Positions 21,701 to 37,085 of a DNA stretch of 64,000 nucleotides are shown piece by piece. Numbering within the stretch: position 1 is the stretch's first letter; each line of letters starts with the position of its first letter. The position numbers and the translations under genes are program-made. Location of the stretch: positions 293,296 through 357,295 of the forward strand of contig BCIJ01000019.1 in assembly GCA_001599935.1 (NCBI GenBank), in the 5' to 3' direction. Origin of the DNA: Holtermannia corniformis (taxonomy: Eukaryota; Basidiomycota; Tremellomycetes; Holtermanniales). The notes beneath the pieces were generated by a model. That model was not told the DNA's origin. It did not search any database and was given only the letters and a program-made list of their open reading frames with translations.

Positions 21701-24700
21701 AAAGGAGCTTCTCGACAGACGCGATCGCATCATTGGCTTCCGCACAGACGCTTTCGTAGATCTGTGAAAGGTCATTTGTGAATTACTATCTAGTTGAGTG
21801 ACATACCGTTCCTGCTTTTATCAAGCGCAGATCATCGCTATCGTCCATGCCGATGAGTTGGGCTTTCTTGATGCTGGCAGCCAGCTGTCTAGATGAGCTA
21901 GCGTCTAAGCTACCTAGCGTCGGCGAAACGTACCTTGGCTCGCAAAGCCAACATCTGGCTTTGCTGATGGTCGAACATCATCTTGGCAAGAGCCTCCTCC
22001 ATGGTGATCAAGGTTCGAGCCAAATTGATCTTGACGTGACTGGCGCCGTTTGTCGGCTTTCCCAACTGACCAACTTGTATGTGAGTGCAAACTTGTCGAA
22101 GGCGATGCAGAGCTGTACGGAAATCTTGGCCATCGAGGTTCCATTCGGGAATAGTAGGCTGACCGAGCTCGTCGATCTTGAGCATTTGTCGGCAAACTTC
22201 AAGTGTTTCGAGGTAATAGTGCATCTCGATGTTGGAGAGTGTGATTGGGATGACCATGCGCTGCTGTGGCGGGATGGCCAGCTCTCGGTTGACCTGAGAT
22301 ATGAGCGACAATGACAGGACAATTCTCATCACACGTACGCAGGCTTTGGTGGTGCGCACGGCGACCTGTGAAAAGAGCTCGGCAAACGATGATTCGAAGA
22401 AAGGACTTTGCAAGCGATCCCAGATCCTAGAGGTCTCGAGGTGAGGAACCCGAAGGAAGCGCAACGTTTGTAGAAGTTCCCCGATGTTATTCTTGGCCGG
22501 TGTACCGGAGATTGCTTGCGAAGAGTTATTTATGATGATCTTCCAATTGCGTGGTCCAAACGTACCAAGGGACAGCCGTCGGGGAATTAATGCAACCATC
22601 TCTCTGAAGTCCATCAGCAAACACACCTCTTGGTAGGTCGATACCCACGCCGATACGCGATCACCCTGCAGTTGGACCTCATCCATGCATACTCGCCACC
22701 ACCTGGGTCAAGAGTCAGTTGGGCAGCTTGAAGACCGACAAGGCATACTCTGCCATGACCAATGGGCTGCGGGGACGCTCTTCTTCTCGATAATCGACAT
22801 TTGACCGCCGAGAACGCGGAGGAATGGCTTTGGCAACAGCGATATCTTCAAGCACTGCCTAGAGTCAGTACTCAGTCGCGTTGTGATGTCTATCGGCACG
22901 AACGGGCTCTACGAGGCTCAGCTGATTTCTACGATATGGTCATACGCACGTATAAGTTGTCAGAACGACATCATGCCGCCTAACAAAGTCGATGAATAAA
23001 CGCTGTTTGTTTACTTCTTGCGTCGTATCGCCAGCAGCGCCGATCACGACGACATCTCTCTCCTCCTTGACGTTTTTGTTCTTTGGGTGTTTGGTTGTCT
23101 GCGTCAACTTGCGTTGCTTTTCGTCAAACTGTCGCAAGCCCAGACTTTTCCAACCCTTGTAAACGCAAATGCGGAGACTTGGCGAATGCTTTCGCATTTC
23201 CGTGATCCATTGTGGCAGGAGCGCGGCGGGAGTGACGACAAGCGTGGCCTGTTTCGCAGTATCAGTCCTGGAAGCCTCGCAGCCGCTGTCACTTACGGCA
23301 ACAGGCTCGACAAACAGCTGGGCCTTGGGATCCCAAGCCTTGAGCTTATCAAATGCCTTGGCCTCGGCAACGAAACGAGCCTCCTCATCGATCAACTCAG
23401 GGGTATCGCGAGGTTTGAGTCTGGCATTGAACAACTCATCGACGTTGATGTATGGCACAGAGGAATCGGCCGCATCAGGCCCTTCGCCAGACTCGTTTGC
23501 CAGTCTGCGGGGTATGGCAAGTGGGTGAGTGTGCAGGAGGATGACGGCGATGGTCTCCATTGTTTTTCCGAGGCCTGGGCGCAATATGAGTCATGCGTTT
23601 GCTGAATTAACCAGTCATTTAGACTGACCCATCTCTTCACTCAACAATGCTCCTCTGACCGTGGACCAATCCAGCAGCACCTTCTGATCTGCGGGCTGGT
23701 GCCGCTCTTTGCCCTTGGCGCTCGATGTCTTGACGATCTCGCCAGTCAATCGACAGAACTTGAAAGTGCGCCCATTGTTGAAGTCGATATTATCCCAGAT
23801 TCGAGAGGGAAATTTTCCGTCAGGAGCCTCAGGTCTACCGCCTAAGTTCACCCCTTCTCGTTGCAGCAGCCATGCGACGGTACGGCGCTGAAACGGGAGT
23901 AGCTTGGCTTTGAGGAGCGATGGTTGGAGTGCGGCTTGGTCGAAATCGATTGGTAGGGCAGGTGCAGGTTTCAGAGCGTCGTATAAGGCTCTCAAAGCAG
24001 TCAGGCGGATGCTGCTTTGCGCCTGTTGTTGCTGCTCAGGCTGGGGAGGGAATAGGCTATGGATCACGAAGCGATCGCGCTCAATGTCTTGATGGCTCGG
24101 GTCGTAGCCCAGGTGATCATGCAGGTTGATGTCAAGGTCGACAAAGGCCTTGATTCTAAGTAGAATCTGCACATCTGGGGTACAATTCCGCTCGTTCGGT
24201 ATCCAGGCCAGGCGCGGCTCGACTTCTAAATGATAGCGGGCCGAGCGCGGGGCGCTCTGATCGGCGGTGACCTTGGCGGCATCTGCGAGATCAAGCATAT
24301 CCATGAGCCAATGGCGGGTGCCCCTATTGGTATCATTGAGAAAGCCAGCCTGCGTGATAGCCACAACTGGGGAAGGAGTGTCGGATCGGCTGAACCGAAA
24401 CTCCACAAGACGTCCCCATTGGCCTGGCAAAGTGATCGCAAGACCACGACTTCCACTCGAGGAGCTGAGACCCCGGACCACAGCCAGCTGATACTTGATA
24501 CCAGGAGGAAGAGGGATTGGATTGACTGCCTCCGTATGAGCCGCAAGAATCTTGGCTGTGGCGATGCGCAGGACTTTTTCCCGCCAGTGTACGAATGGAC
24601 CTCTGTTCCCCGGCGGTTCCTCTCCGATATCATCCATCTTGACGATGTTATGTGCGTCCATCGCAATTGTAAGGTTGAGCGTTTGTACATGGTCCGCATT

Positions 24701-25057
24701 CGGTGACGGGCTGAGCAGCGAGCCCTCGTATTGCTTAGCGGCCGTGTTGAGCTCCTCGTTCTCTCCAGACGACTTCGTGGCAGAGTGATCCAGACGAGCT
24801 CGCTTGGCTGCCCGTGCATACGTCGTATCTTCCCAGCTGCGCGGCAAGGCATTTCTTAGTACCTCAAACTCGATCTCGCCCGCATCTGCGCGCTCATTGA
24901 TGTCTTGCAGAACCTCTTGACCGACGTGTTCCCGTACCCACTCGACGATTTGGGTTTGGCTGTACCATTTGTCGTTCGCATTCAAGGTAGACTCGTACAC
25001 TCTTGGGAACGTTGATGGATCAGACATCTCCGCATCCTCCATTACCGTGGCAGGCAT
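18788..25057 (-). CDS. SNF2 ATPase with RING finger, SHPRH/IRC20-like E3 ligase
   Basis: Large nuclear DNA translocase and probable ubiquitin E3. The N-terminal region of about 400 residues holds few motifs until LLPFQRRTVAWLLQREG, the SNF2 Q region. Next come EEMGLGKTMETIAVILL (Walker A), ATLVVTPAALLPQWITEMRK (motif Ia), the DExx box RVCMDEVQL, and ISGTPAKNNIGELLQTLRFL (motif III). A C3HC4 RING lies between the helicase lobes (CVICWGASDDNYGCLLVCGH, CIKRHC, KCPMC). The C-terminal lobe follows with HIVFSNWRDSLR, SGLTLTAASHVHLLEP and GRVDRLGQT. RING placement between lobes fits SHPRH and yeast Irc20 better than Rad5. SHPRH polyubiquitinates PCNA; the role here is inferred. About 20 introns. Possible start ATGs lie within 50 bp of 25057. 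Confidence 0.85.
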
Positions 25058-25291
25058 TGTTGCTCTCTCCGGCCTGCCTTCGATTATGGACGTCGCCAGT
25101 GGCCAGCAAGAAGTTAATGGTGTAGAGCGACGAGTCTCCCAAGACGATGTGCGTTTCAGTTCACGCACGGACCGGTGGCAATATCACATGAAAGATTGTC
25201 ATCATAACCCGATCGGATCCCCGAAAATTGTGTGCTGCGGTGCAGAGACAGATACCGCGCTCGCACTGTCGTCAATGGCCAGCTCGCCTTG
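25058..25291. promoter_or_regulatory. Shared divergent promoter of the SHPRH-like and NIPA-like genes
   Basis: 234 bp between two divergent start codons. No recognisable element can be named with confidence. Confidence 0.45.
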
Positions 25292-27142
<1,851 letters not shown>

Positions 27143-27257
27143 TATATCCGTTACTGCTCTTACTGTGCCCAGTCCGCAATGTAGAGAGTATCGGGAGCTG
27201 CGCTGTTTCCATCATCCCATATATGACTGTACAGTTTGTCATGCCATGCACATGATG

Positions 27258-28974
27258 CTATGCGAAGAGATCCTCTTGCTCCAAGGCCTCCTGCTCGGCC
27301 TGAAGCCTTCGAGCGGCCTCGACGTGATTTCCAAGGATTTGCACGACCTTCTCCAGGCCCAAGCCATACTTGCCACTGACAGTGACGATATCGAGCCCAT
27401 CCAGTCGATACTCGTCAGACAAGCTTGCAACGGCTGTGTGAATGGCTTCCAGCCGCGCCCTGCCCGTCTCTTCATCGACCTCATCCGCCTTGTTGACAAT
27501 CACAAGTCGGCTCTTGCCCGAGAGACCCTTCTTGTATTCCTCGAGCTCGTGCGTGAGCGCATGCAGGTCGCCCGCCGGGTCACGCCGGGTCAAGTCGAGC
27601 ACAAAGCATAAAGCCAGTGACCGCTCTATCGAACGCAGGAACGAGTGTCCTAAGCCATAGTTCTGGTGGGCATCAGGCAATAGTCCCGGATTATCGCTCA
27701 TCGTGAAGCGCATGCGTTCCACTTTGGCTTCACGCGCCTGCCGGGCCTCTTGCGGCTGCGCGCGCTCTTTCCAGCTCTCCTGGACGATACCGCTCGGGAC
27801 GCCACCCCACGTCCCGTCGTCCCACACTCGCACAACGCCGACTTGCGGGTTGAGCGTCGTGAATTGATAAGAGGCAACCTCGGCTTTGCTGCCTGTCAGA
27901 GCTCGTAGTATGGTTGACTTGCCTGCGTTGGGAAACCCGACCAAGCCCACATCTGCAAGAAGCTTGAGCTCGAAGCTGAGTGTAAGAGTGGGGGGTGTTT
28001 GACCGCGCGAAGCAAGGCGAGGCAGCGAATGGGAGGGGCCGGACGAGGGAATATGGAAGTGAGGATTGCCGAGACCGCCAGATCCCCCGGAACTCAGGAG
28101 TAACGGCGCGGCAGTCGACTTGCTGATGTCATAGTCGATAGTCTCGACTTCTTCGATAGATCTGGGCTGTCTTGACCGCGACATCCGCCCTTCGCGCTGC
28201 AAAGCTATTTCTGCGTCTTCATAGTCCGCCTCTTGTATTTCACCCATTGGATGCTTGACGAACATACGCTCGCGCCGCCGCTTGTTCCGCTCCTCACTCG
28301 ACAAGCCCATTTGCTCTTCCTCACGATCAATCCTCTCGTCTTCCGTCTCTCGCCGCATCTCCTTGATCACGGTTCCGACCGGCACTTGAACGATGAGGTC
28401 GAGACCTTTGCGGCCATGCTTCCATGCACCAGCGCCATTGCCTCCTTGAGGACCGATGAGTCGTTTCTTGACTGATGATAGGGAAGTGAGGTGCGGTGAA
28501 GTCGAGATATATACCGAACCGCCGGGGCCGCCGTTGCCTCCGGACGGCAGACCAAGCGCCGACGACCTGGTTGATTCAAATGCCGCAGCTCCGGCACCAC
28601 CTTTGCCTACGGATGATGAGCTGCATTTCGAGTGGCCTTACTTCAGCACAAACCTCCTCGAACAGTGACCACCATGTGATCGACGAATGACGCGCCCTTG
28701 AGTCGTAAGTGAAAGCTACGCAGTATGTGGAGCGACTGACTTTCTGCCGGCGCTTCTCTTCTACTCGTTTTCGCCGCCTCCGCTGCTCAGGATCTAGATC
28801 TTCTCTCTCCTTTGCCCGCTGTGCATCTGCTACCGTTCGAGCAGCGCTTTGACTGGCCGATGCGAGACCAAAGCTCTTTCCTCCACTATCAGTCGAAGCA
28901 TATGACCTTATGCGTTGCACAGGACCAAATGTTGATCGCCGCAGGCATGTTAGACAGCTCTGTAAGGCTCTCAT
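27258..28974 (-). CDS. MTG2: Obg-family GTPase Mtg2, mitochondrial ribosome assembly
   Basis: GTPase for maturation of the large mitochondrial ribosomal subunit. The N-terminus (MRALQSCLTCLRRSTFGPVQ) looks like a mitochondrial presequence. The Obg fold follows with its glycine-rich strands: MVVTVRGGKGGAGAAAF, LPSGGNGGPGGSVYIS, LIGPQGGNGAGAWKHGRKG and VPVGTVIKE. An insertion of about 110 charged residues then precedes the GTPase domain. G motifs are VGFPNAGKST (G1), FTTLNPQVG (G2), SDNPGLLPDAHQN (G3) and VNKADEV (G4). The end is short, without the TGS or Asp-rich tail of bacterial Obg. Two introns near the 5' end, one within the Obg fold. The stop codon of SCC2 is 156 bp upstream. Confidence 0.9.
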
Positions 28975-29129
28975 GATGGAGATATCGAGCTATAGCGAGC
29001 AATTCGAACATCTTCGGATTTCTCAAACCACGTGGCCAGCGAGCGCCCGATCGGAAATCCGACTGTCCGACGGACGTCGATGCCCACAGTGATAGATTGA
29101 CAGGAGATACAACAAAGACCATGATACAA

Positions 29130-32100
29130 CTACTCGCCATGATCAGCCTCGTCCAGTGTCCCATCGTCGGTGATGATTTGCGTTATCTGTGCAGTGTCAG
29201 TCGTGTAATGAAGGCGTTTAAAGGACATACGGTCGCTTGTTGAGCTTTGAAAGCTGCTACAGTCTCCACACCCGTCACAGCTGCGGGCATCCTGTGCCAG
29301 GTGATGCCGACTGCCTTTTCTGCGCGCTTCACAGCAGGCTTGTCTCCCGCTGCCGACTTCTTGCCCAGCACATACTTGGCACATTTGCTGAGAGTTGTCA
29401 ATCTGGGTTGCGTTGCCCGTGGTGCGGACTCACTCTTCGCCTTGGCCGTACAAGCTCTTGAGATAGTCTTTGAGCAACAATGCTATGCCCAACACAAGCG
29501 ATGCGTTGATGACGGCCGCAGCGTTGTGCGCAGCCGCCTGGGATACATCAGCATCGGCAACACGATGTCCTCTCGCAGATGCACACCTCGTCTTCGTCCA
29601 CCACCACACGGCCTCCTTGCAAGTCGGATTGTTGCGGATCGACTTGAAGATGCCCCTCCGTGAGAAGCTCTTGGATTGTGCTTGCTGCCGCGGACAGAGA
29701 CGCGGTCAAGTGGTGAATGACGGTGTAAACCTCTTCCAACGTTTTGTACTCGAGCGCGGCCAGGTTCTCGGCCAGGTAACGGACGAACGTGACATCCCGC
29801 TGGGTGCAGTCGTCAGCGGACTGTGAGGACGCACGCTTGCATGCACTGACCGTGGTGATTGTAGATTTGACAGGATCAATCTGAAAGACCTTGCCAAACG
29901 CCTTGAGCAGATCTTGGCGCCACGCGCGTTTCTCGCGAACTAAGCCGTACCATCCATCGAGCAGCGCAACGGCGCGGTCAGAATCACGATAGCCCACGCC
30001 TAGTCGCCTTGCTTAGCACTACTTTGCATGCTTTGATCAGAACATACCTTGGATCTCTGGCAACGACCTCCGCTGCGCCTGATAATCAAACGCCGCCCTT
30101 GCAAAGTCGACAAAGCGGATACTGATTAGATCAGGGTGCTTGTTGTGGAGGATCGTGTGCAGCTGCAGGGCTCTGTCGGCAATGAAGGCGATATCGCTAG
30201 TCTCTAGCGAGATGATTACAGGCAGGCACTGCGCCGCTTTAGCATGCGGATTGAGATGGCGTAGGTCACCATTACCCACCTGAAGAGGATGCGCTAGGCC
30301 TTGATTTACGGTAAAGGACAAGAGCTCGACTGCGACTTTCTGCACCGCCGCTGACGTTGAGACGGCGGCATCTAAGATGACGGCCAAGTAGCGCTGGACA
30401 ACGGCTGTACTGATCCTGAGAGAGCGTGAGTCAAGCGATCGAGGAGTAGGTATCATACTTGCCCTGACTCTTGCAATCCGACAGCGCTGCCCACCAGATC
30501 CGTCATGTTCACATTTGAGACGGGTTCACCAGGTGAGGCTGTGTTAGGTCAGTTGCAGATCCTACAACGCCGGTTCGCATATGTACCTGGCGCTTTCGCC
30601 CTGCCTTTGCTGGTCTTGGGCAAGGTCGCAGCGGATCGCCGTGACTCGGAAACGAGAACGTCCTGCATCATGCGAAGCATCTGGCACTTGAAGTCGATGG
30701 AATCGGAAGCCAACGTGCGATCCATCCATTCTGTTGCAGGGTCGGTGACCATCAACGTGGGATGAGCGCGGAACAGACAGCCTAGGGTTCGTCAGCACTA
30801 CGTCCGGGCAGGAAATCAGCTGACCCATGCACGCCATGACTTTGACCTGTGTTGAGCTCTCGAGCGGCAGCTCTGTGAAGTCGACAAATGTGTCGAAGAC
30901 GTGATCATGTATGGATTCCTGTCAACAGGTCAGTTCGTGCAGGCATCGACCGGCTGGGTGTACGTACGACAGAGACACTGTCGATAGCCGCTCGTAAGGC
31001 TACACAGTTCAGTCACCACACGCAACTCAAGCAATTGACTGACACTCATGCTCTGCACGAATCTTGTCAAAGTCGCAATTCTCCACCAGAAGTGCTGCGA
31101 TGAACATCAAGGTGACGACGCTTTTTGCTGCACTATCTGGAATTTTTGTTGCACTTGCGAACTTGCGACGAGCATCTTGCAGTTTGACTGAAGTTGCCGT
31201 TAGCCCGTTGGTCGAGTGTCACGCTGAACACACCATTGCAAGACTTGAGCATCGTCACCAACCGTGCATACTCGTTCGTAAGGTGTATCACCACGAGACA
31301 CAAGCATCCAACAGCTTCCTTGAGTATCTAATCGCGGATCAGTCACAGATCTAGGCATAGCAGAAGACATACGCTCTGACCTCCGCTTGGCTTGCCGATC
31401 ATTGGCAGTAGTCGAGCCGTCAGATCCCGAGCAAAGGTGGTGGCAGTCTTGGGCAAGCCCGGCAGGCAGTTGCGGAAGATAGTGAGTAGAAGGTCACTGA
31501 TGACTTGTTCTTCTGCCTGTGGTATGCACGTCAGAAATATGGGGCTACGACGATCACAATGAATACTAACGTTGGCAGGGTTTTGCAGGAACGTCAACAG
31601 TTGGCTTGCTTCAGATGTCGTGATGATAGTCGGAACCGCCGACGTCAGAATCTGCACCGTTTTGATGCAATTGATAACTCGCTAGTAGATCGTCAGCAGG
31701 TTGAGTAGTAACGTTCCGATGTCAACCTACATGCTCCGAGTCATCTTCGGCGTCCATGAGTCGGTCAATGGCGTACGCGCTCATCTGCTTGAAGCGCGTA
31801 TGAATCATGGCTGCATCGGGGCCTGCAGCAATCTTGCACCGTGTCAGTCCAGTGCCAGGGTATGGGCAGCACAATCACCTGAGCAAAGACGTCTTGCAGG
31901 TATGAATGCCTCTCCCGATAGTTTGCTGATACTGCGAGGACGATTGCGGCCGTGCCCTCTGTCGCGCCCACGTCGGCATTACTCCGAGAAGGGCTCGGAA
32001 ACCACAGCTCGGCGATGGTCTTGCCTGCGAGATCCTTGGTTGCGTCAATCAGAGCCAGCAAAGCTTCCGAACGTTCGAACCTTGACAGTGTCATCTTCGT

Positions 32101-35100
32101 CACCCATAAGTGACACCAGCTTTGTGCTGATATCCGTCCTGATCTCGGCGTCATCTTTCACAAGGTAGATCGTCTTGAGTAGCTTGACCACTCGCTTCCT
32201 GACGCCCAAGCCGGTATCCTGAGCTTATCAGCTTGGCCCTCATCGGCTCAGGATACTTACGGCGATACGAGCGCTGATGTGCCCATAGTAATCGTCGATC
32301 AGTTCAGGATGCTGCGTCAAGTGATTACCGAGCAGCTCGACTGCAGCATCCCGGACTGCGGGCGAGCTGTCGAGCAAGCGGTTCTTGACGGATGACCGTA
32401 CGTTTGGCTGGTATTGTCAGCCCAACCGCGCGAGCAGTCGTTGACAACACGACATACGAAGAGCAAAACCTGGTGATCGACCGTGATCACGCTCATGAGA
32501 CCTTTTAGAGCCTTTGTCCGGGCAGCGACGACTGTGCCGTCCATTGCAACGAGGATCACTCTGAGCATTGGCTCGAACAAGTCTTGTCCTGGCCGACAGG
32601 CGTTGATTGCCACAGACGCCTCGACGGCAGCGGAAACATCATCGGTACTGAGCATGATTCAGCCACGCAGCTGTACCCCCGCATCGGACGCACCTATCAT
32701 CAAAGACATCGTCATTGTCTTCAACCCAGGCTCTGGAAAGCTCATTCTCGAGCTGCTTGCCGAGTTCGACAACCGCGACCTGAGCTGCCGCCGCGGCACC
32801 ACTCTCCTGAGTGTATTGCTTGACGTGGCGCCGAGCGCTACAAAGCTCCTGAGCCCAGAGTCCGATCGAGAACTCCTTCGCAGTCTGTCACGCGGTCAGC
32901 TATTGCAGGCGTACGCGAGCAGTCGATATTCCTCACCAAGAAGCTCTGATCATCGCTGGCGTGCTTGACGAGGTAATTGCTAACCTTCCGATGCGCATCG
33001 GCAAGCTCCGTAAGGGTAGCCGTATCCTGTACGCAGCCGATCTTTGTCAAGTCAGCAAAGTTCTCACCAGATCCTGGGACTCACAGATGTCAACGGCGAC
33101 AGCTCTCCCGCTCGCAGCGTCACACGACGCAAGCTCGCTGCTATACTCCCGAGATGATCCAGCGCGAGTGCCTTTGCCGCATTCTGCTCCGCGCCCGTCC
33201 GCGAGTCATCCAGCGCCGAGATCTACACGTCAATCAGGGACGGCAATATAACGCGGTCAAGTGCCGTCAGCTCACCATCAACCTCGCAAAGGTGTTGACG
33301 AGTAGCGAAGCGGCAGGCCATTCTGGCCAATGCAAAACGGAAAGCAGATCCTTGATGATGATATCGAGAAGCTGTTTGTAATCGGCCTCGACGGCGTCTT
33401 TGCCGGTCTTGGCCCCGATCGACCTGAATCCATCAGTCAAATCCACCTAGACCTGTCCGCAAGACATACTTGGTCATGAGGTAAGCGGCCATGACATGGG
33501 CCGATTTGGCCGCCGATTCCAGCGCCGTATCGTAAATGGCCGATTCCTGAGCGCGCATCAGTATTCATCCACGAAATCACAGCAGCGCAGTGCATACCTT
33601 GGCGAACATTTCGTCGACTTTGGTGTCCCGATCAAGACCTTCCAACGGCAGTTCGGCTTTAGACTGCGCGATCCGATCGGCGTGCTTGGCGACGCCATGA
33701 CAGCACGTTTGGACAAGGAGCAGCATCAGAGCCGACATGGAGTGGATCGACCTTCCGTCTCGTAGCCTGGGTCGAGCATTAACGTCTCCGCACATATGAA
33801 CACAGCACGCCATACACACCTGAATCCGCCATGCGACTTGGCTGGCAGCTTGATCAACGACGCCAGAACCTCTTCGACAATCCACTGCCGTTGATCTGGA
33901 TGCTTTGCAAAGACCTATTCCACCCAGGCCTGGGTCAGCTATTGTCCGTCCCATGCGTGCTCTATCACGCACACTCCGCAACAGGGTCAAAGCCTCAAGT
34001 TTGAGGCCCTTGATCGACACCACACCCTTACTGACGACCGCTCGTGCACCGCGGCGGGTCTCATCCTGCGCGTCACCGGCAAAGATTGGAGCAATGGATG
34101 TATACACTGCCTGGATGACGAGTGAATCTGAGAGCGCAAGTTCAGGCAGTTGAACCAGTGTGGAGAGGTTATGAATTGCCAGTGTTGTCGTCAGCAGGAT
34201 CGAGAGGATCGGAGGGTCGGTTGAAGAGGTTTTGGATGTTTTGGGCGATGCGTCGGATTTCAACATGTTGGCCAGAAAGGAAGACTTGATGGCTTGTGGA
34301 TACAGCAATCAGCCCTGATCCATGCCTGCTCATAGCGTTGCTCACTCTTTGGATCGCGCAAGCCTTCGAAATACGGCAGCAGGGTGCTCGTACATGCCTG
34401 CTTGATCGTACTCATACAAACTGTGATCAGATCCTCCGAGTACACCTGGAAGCGTCAGGATCCCACTTGTGCAATGTCCGGCACATACCTGCTTCGGCAA
34501 GGCATCGGCAGTCAGCAGCAACAGTACGCAGTTTGCCGCCAGCACCGCCTGGTACAGCTTGTCCACCGCCGCCTGACAATCGAAATCATCGAGGTTCAAG
34601 GCTGATTGCAGAGCCAGAGTCGGCTTGACAGGACTTTCGGAAGCACGACTCAAAGATGAAGATCGCGCAGCTGTACCCTTGGCGGTGTTGCTCTTGGTTT
34701 TGCCTTTGCCTTTGGGTTTCGCTTTCCCCTCGTCTTGCACGATGCCATCCTCGGGAAACACGACGACGTCCTCGCCGGCCCTGACGCTCCTCTGCAGAAT
34801 CTTGAGCACGCGCTGGACACTGACCGTATCCCAAGCCAGCGGGCCCATCATCACGGACCCGCCACCGCCCGAAGCCAGCGCGCCAACGGCACTAGTGCGG
34901 CGACGGACCCGGCGGGCAGCCACGACTCTGCCGATCGCCGTGGACAGTTTGGAGATGGTCGATTCAGAAAGCATAACGGTGTTCTCAGAGGTGGGGGTGA
35001 GAGCGCCAAAGTGGCGCGAGGACTCGAGATGCGATGCGTCCAGTGGGTACGGGAGGTCGTCTTCGGCTTCGAAAATGTCTTCGAGCAGCGCCGTCAGTTT

Positions 35101-36319
35101 TTGGAATGGGTCTGAGTGGTTGTCAGCCGTGACTTTAGTAGCACGATCACTTACTCCTCAGATCGCGATCTCCAGTCCGTCCACTTCCTCCAATCATAGG
35201 CTTACTCGCGAGCGCACTCGGACTCGTACATGGCGCTTCGCTCTCTGCCATCACAAAATCGCCATCAACATCATCGTCTCCTCGCTCCGGACTTCTGAAC
35301 GCCAATCTTCTAGGCGGCGAGATTGAAGCCGACACCCTGCCAGAAGATCCATAGCGGACTGGGATTTCAACGGCGACCATCTGCCTGCGCTTGCTTGGCG
35401 ACGGCGACGGTTGCGGTAGCCTCATGCTCTGGAAGGAAGTAGAGGTCGAGGCAGAAGCCAGAGACGCGAGGTTGGTCTCGGACTTGCGCTTCTTGGAAGG
35501 CGAGACTGCAGCGGTAGGCGTGACCGAGGCCGTGCCGTCTGCAGCCTTTTCACGGCGCTTGCGCTCCGTCTGGTCCGACAGGAACTGTTCAAAGTATGCT
35601 GATGACTCGCCGAGCTGTGGCTGCTGCGGAGACGGCGTTGTGACCGAGCTGGCGGTGGTCGGTGTTGGCGGGAGCGGGATCGCAAAGCCATAGTTGTTGA
35701 TATGCTGGTGCGGAGTGGGCGGATACGGTGCGAATGGTAGGAACGGCGAGTTGGTTGATGGGTCGGATGGATGCGTCTGCGTAGGGGTCGGGTATGGGTT
35801 CCGATCGGATAGCACACTCCTGCTATGATATCAGCATCAGCTTGTACTTGATCATCGAGATGGATTGACGTGGACATACCCTACGCCCATAGCCTGCAAG
35901 ACCCTTTGCTCATATCCCCGCCTCATCGACCAGTCCACCTCGTTCGCTGGCTGGTCGAGCGCAGCGAACTGTGCCGCATACTGAGGATACACTTCCGAGA
36001 CCGATGCCGATGTCTGATGCGTCAATGTCAAGCTGTCGAGGTGTTTTGCCACTGATCAGGTCGAGTGTCAGGAGAAGCTTGCCACGACAAGGAGGCGGCA
36101 ACACGTACCTCTGCTTGATGGTGTGTAGGGTACGAATGGGTGCGTTGCGAGCAGTTTGGTCGCGTCTTGAAACGTTGCGGAGTGCTCGGGTTCGGCGTGG
36201 CCGTTGCTATGACCATGACCATTGGCCGAACCAGCTGGAGCTGGCGCTGGCGCTGGAGCTCGTGAGCTGCTCGCGAGTGGCTGAGGCTGTTGTTGCGACG
36301 CCATGCTGTCCTTGCGCAT
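29130..36319 (-). CDS. SCC2: Cohesin loader Scc2 (NIPBL/Mis4)
   Basis: HEAT-repeat subunit of the Scc2-Scc4 complex that loads cohesin onto chromosomes. The most telling stretches are [47 protein letters not shown] and DEDDTVKDLAL, which match the conserved NIPBL core. The C-terminus also fits: [71 protein letters not shown]. The N-terminus is long, low in complexity (Ser, Pro, Gln) and includes [17 protein letters not shown] and [19 protein letters not shown]. About 30 introns of 40-60 nt. The start at 36319 ([11 protein letters not shown]) is the first good ATG, but the frame is open upstream, so an extra 5' exon is possible. The gene is divergent from the epimerase. Confidence 0.88.
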
Positions 36320-37085
36320 CTGTACGGCCCTCGAGCTCGTCGTCTTGCCCGACGACGACTGCCGCAGAGACGGTGATGAGCTGAGATCAACCCAAAGTCA
36401 TCCCAACGCGTGGTCAATATCCGCCGCGACAAGATGCAATGCGCAACGTGGCAATCGGCCGCTACTGTAGGAAAGCTGCAACATCAACGGCGAGAAAGCG
36501 CGCGACGTAACGAGTGTGTATAGGTCGGACTGCTGCTATGCATCCGGCTTCACCATCACTTTCGGTGTGATCGCTCCGTATGCGATCTCCCGTCTAATGT
36601 ATATGTAGATGCGCGATCATCCGTTTCGCCGTGCTGCCTGTTTGCTGGCTGGCTTGTCATCCGTGCACAGGCATGATCTCATACCCTGCTAGGGACGACG
36701 CAGTGCCTACTAGTACTAGTGCTCACCTGCGCAGCGACTGCGGACGGCCGTGCGTGTCCCTCTCCGACGTGCCTAAGCGCAACACCGACGCGCCTATCGC
36801 ACGCCTATCAACCCCCGGATCTGCGATCACCATGTTTTTTTTCTGCTCCCGTGTTGACCGTCAGTGAGGTTGAACGAGCGCACGGCCCCAATCGCACCGC
36901 GCGGATAGCAAAGCACAAAGTGGGCATCAACAGCAAGCACGTATCCCCCCACGCGCAGGTCTCCGACAGCGTCAGACTGGGCAAAGCATCTAGCACTTCC
37001 ACGCAGGACACCGAATCCCAACGGAACGGCTCATTCCGTACGCGAGCTCGCAAAGCCAACGGGTTTTGGACCGTCGAAGACCAGC
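36320..37085. promoter_or_regulatory. Divergent promoter region between SCC2 and the epimerase gene
   Basis: A 766-bp gap between two divergent starts. It holds a 12-bp perfect palindrome, ACTAGTACTAGT, at 36709-36720 and a T-run at 36835-36842. Open frames on both strands here carry no domain. No Gal4-type CGG-N11-CCG site was found. Confidence 0.45.
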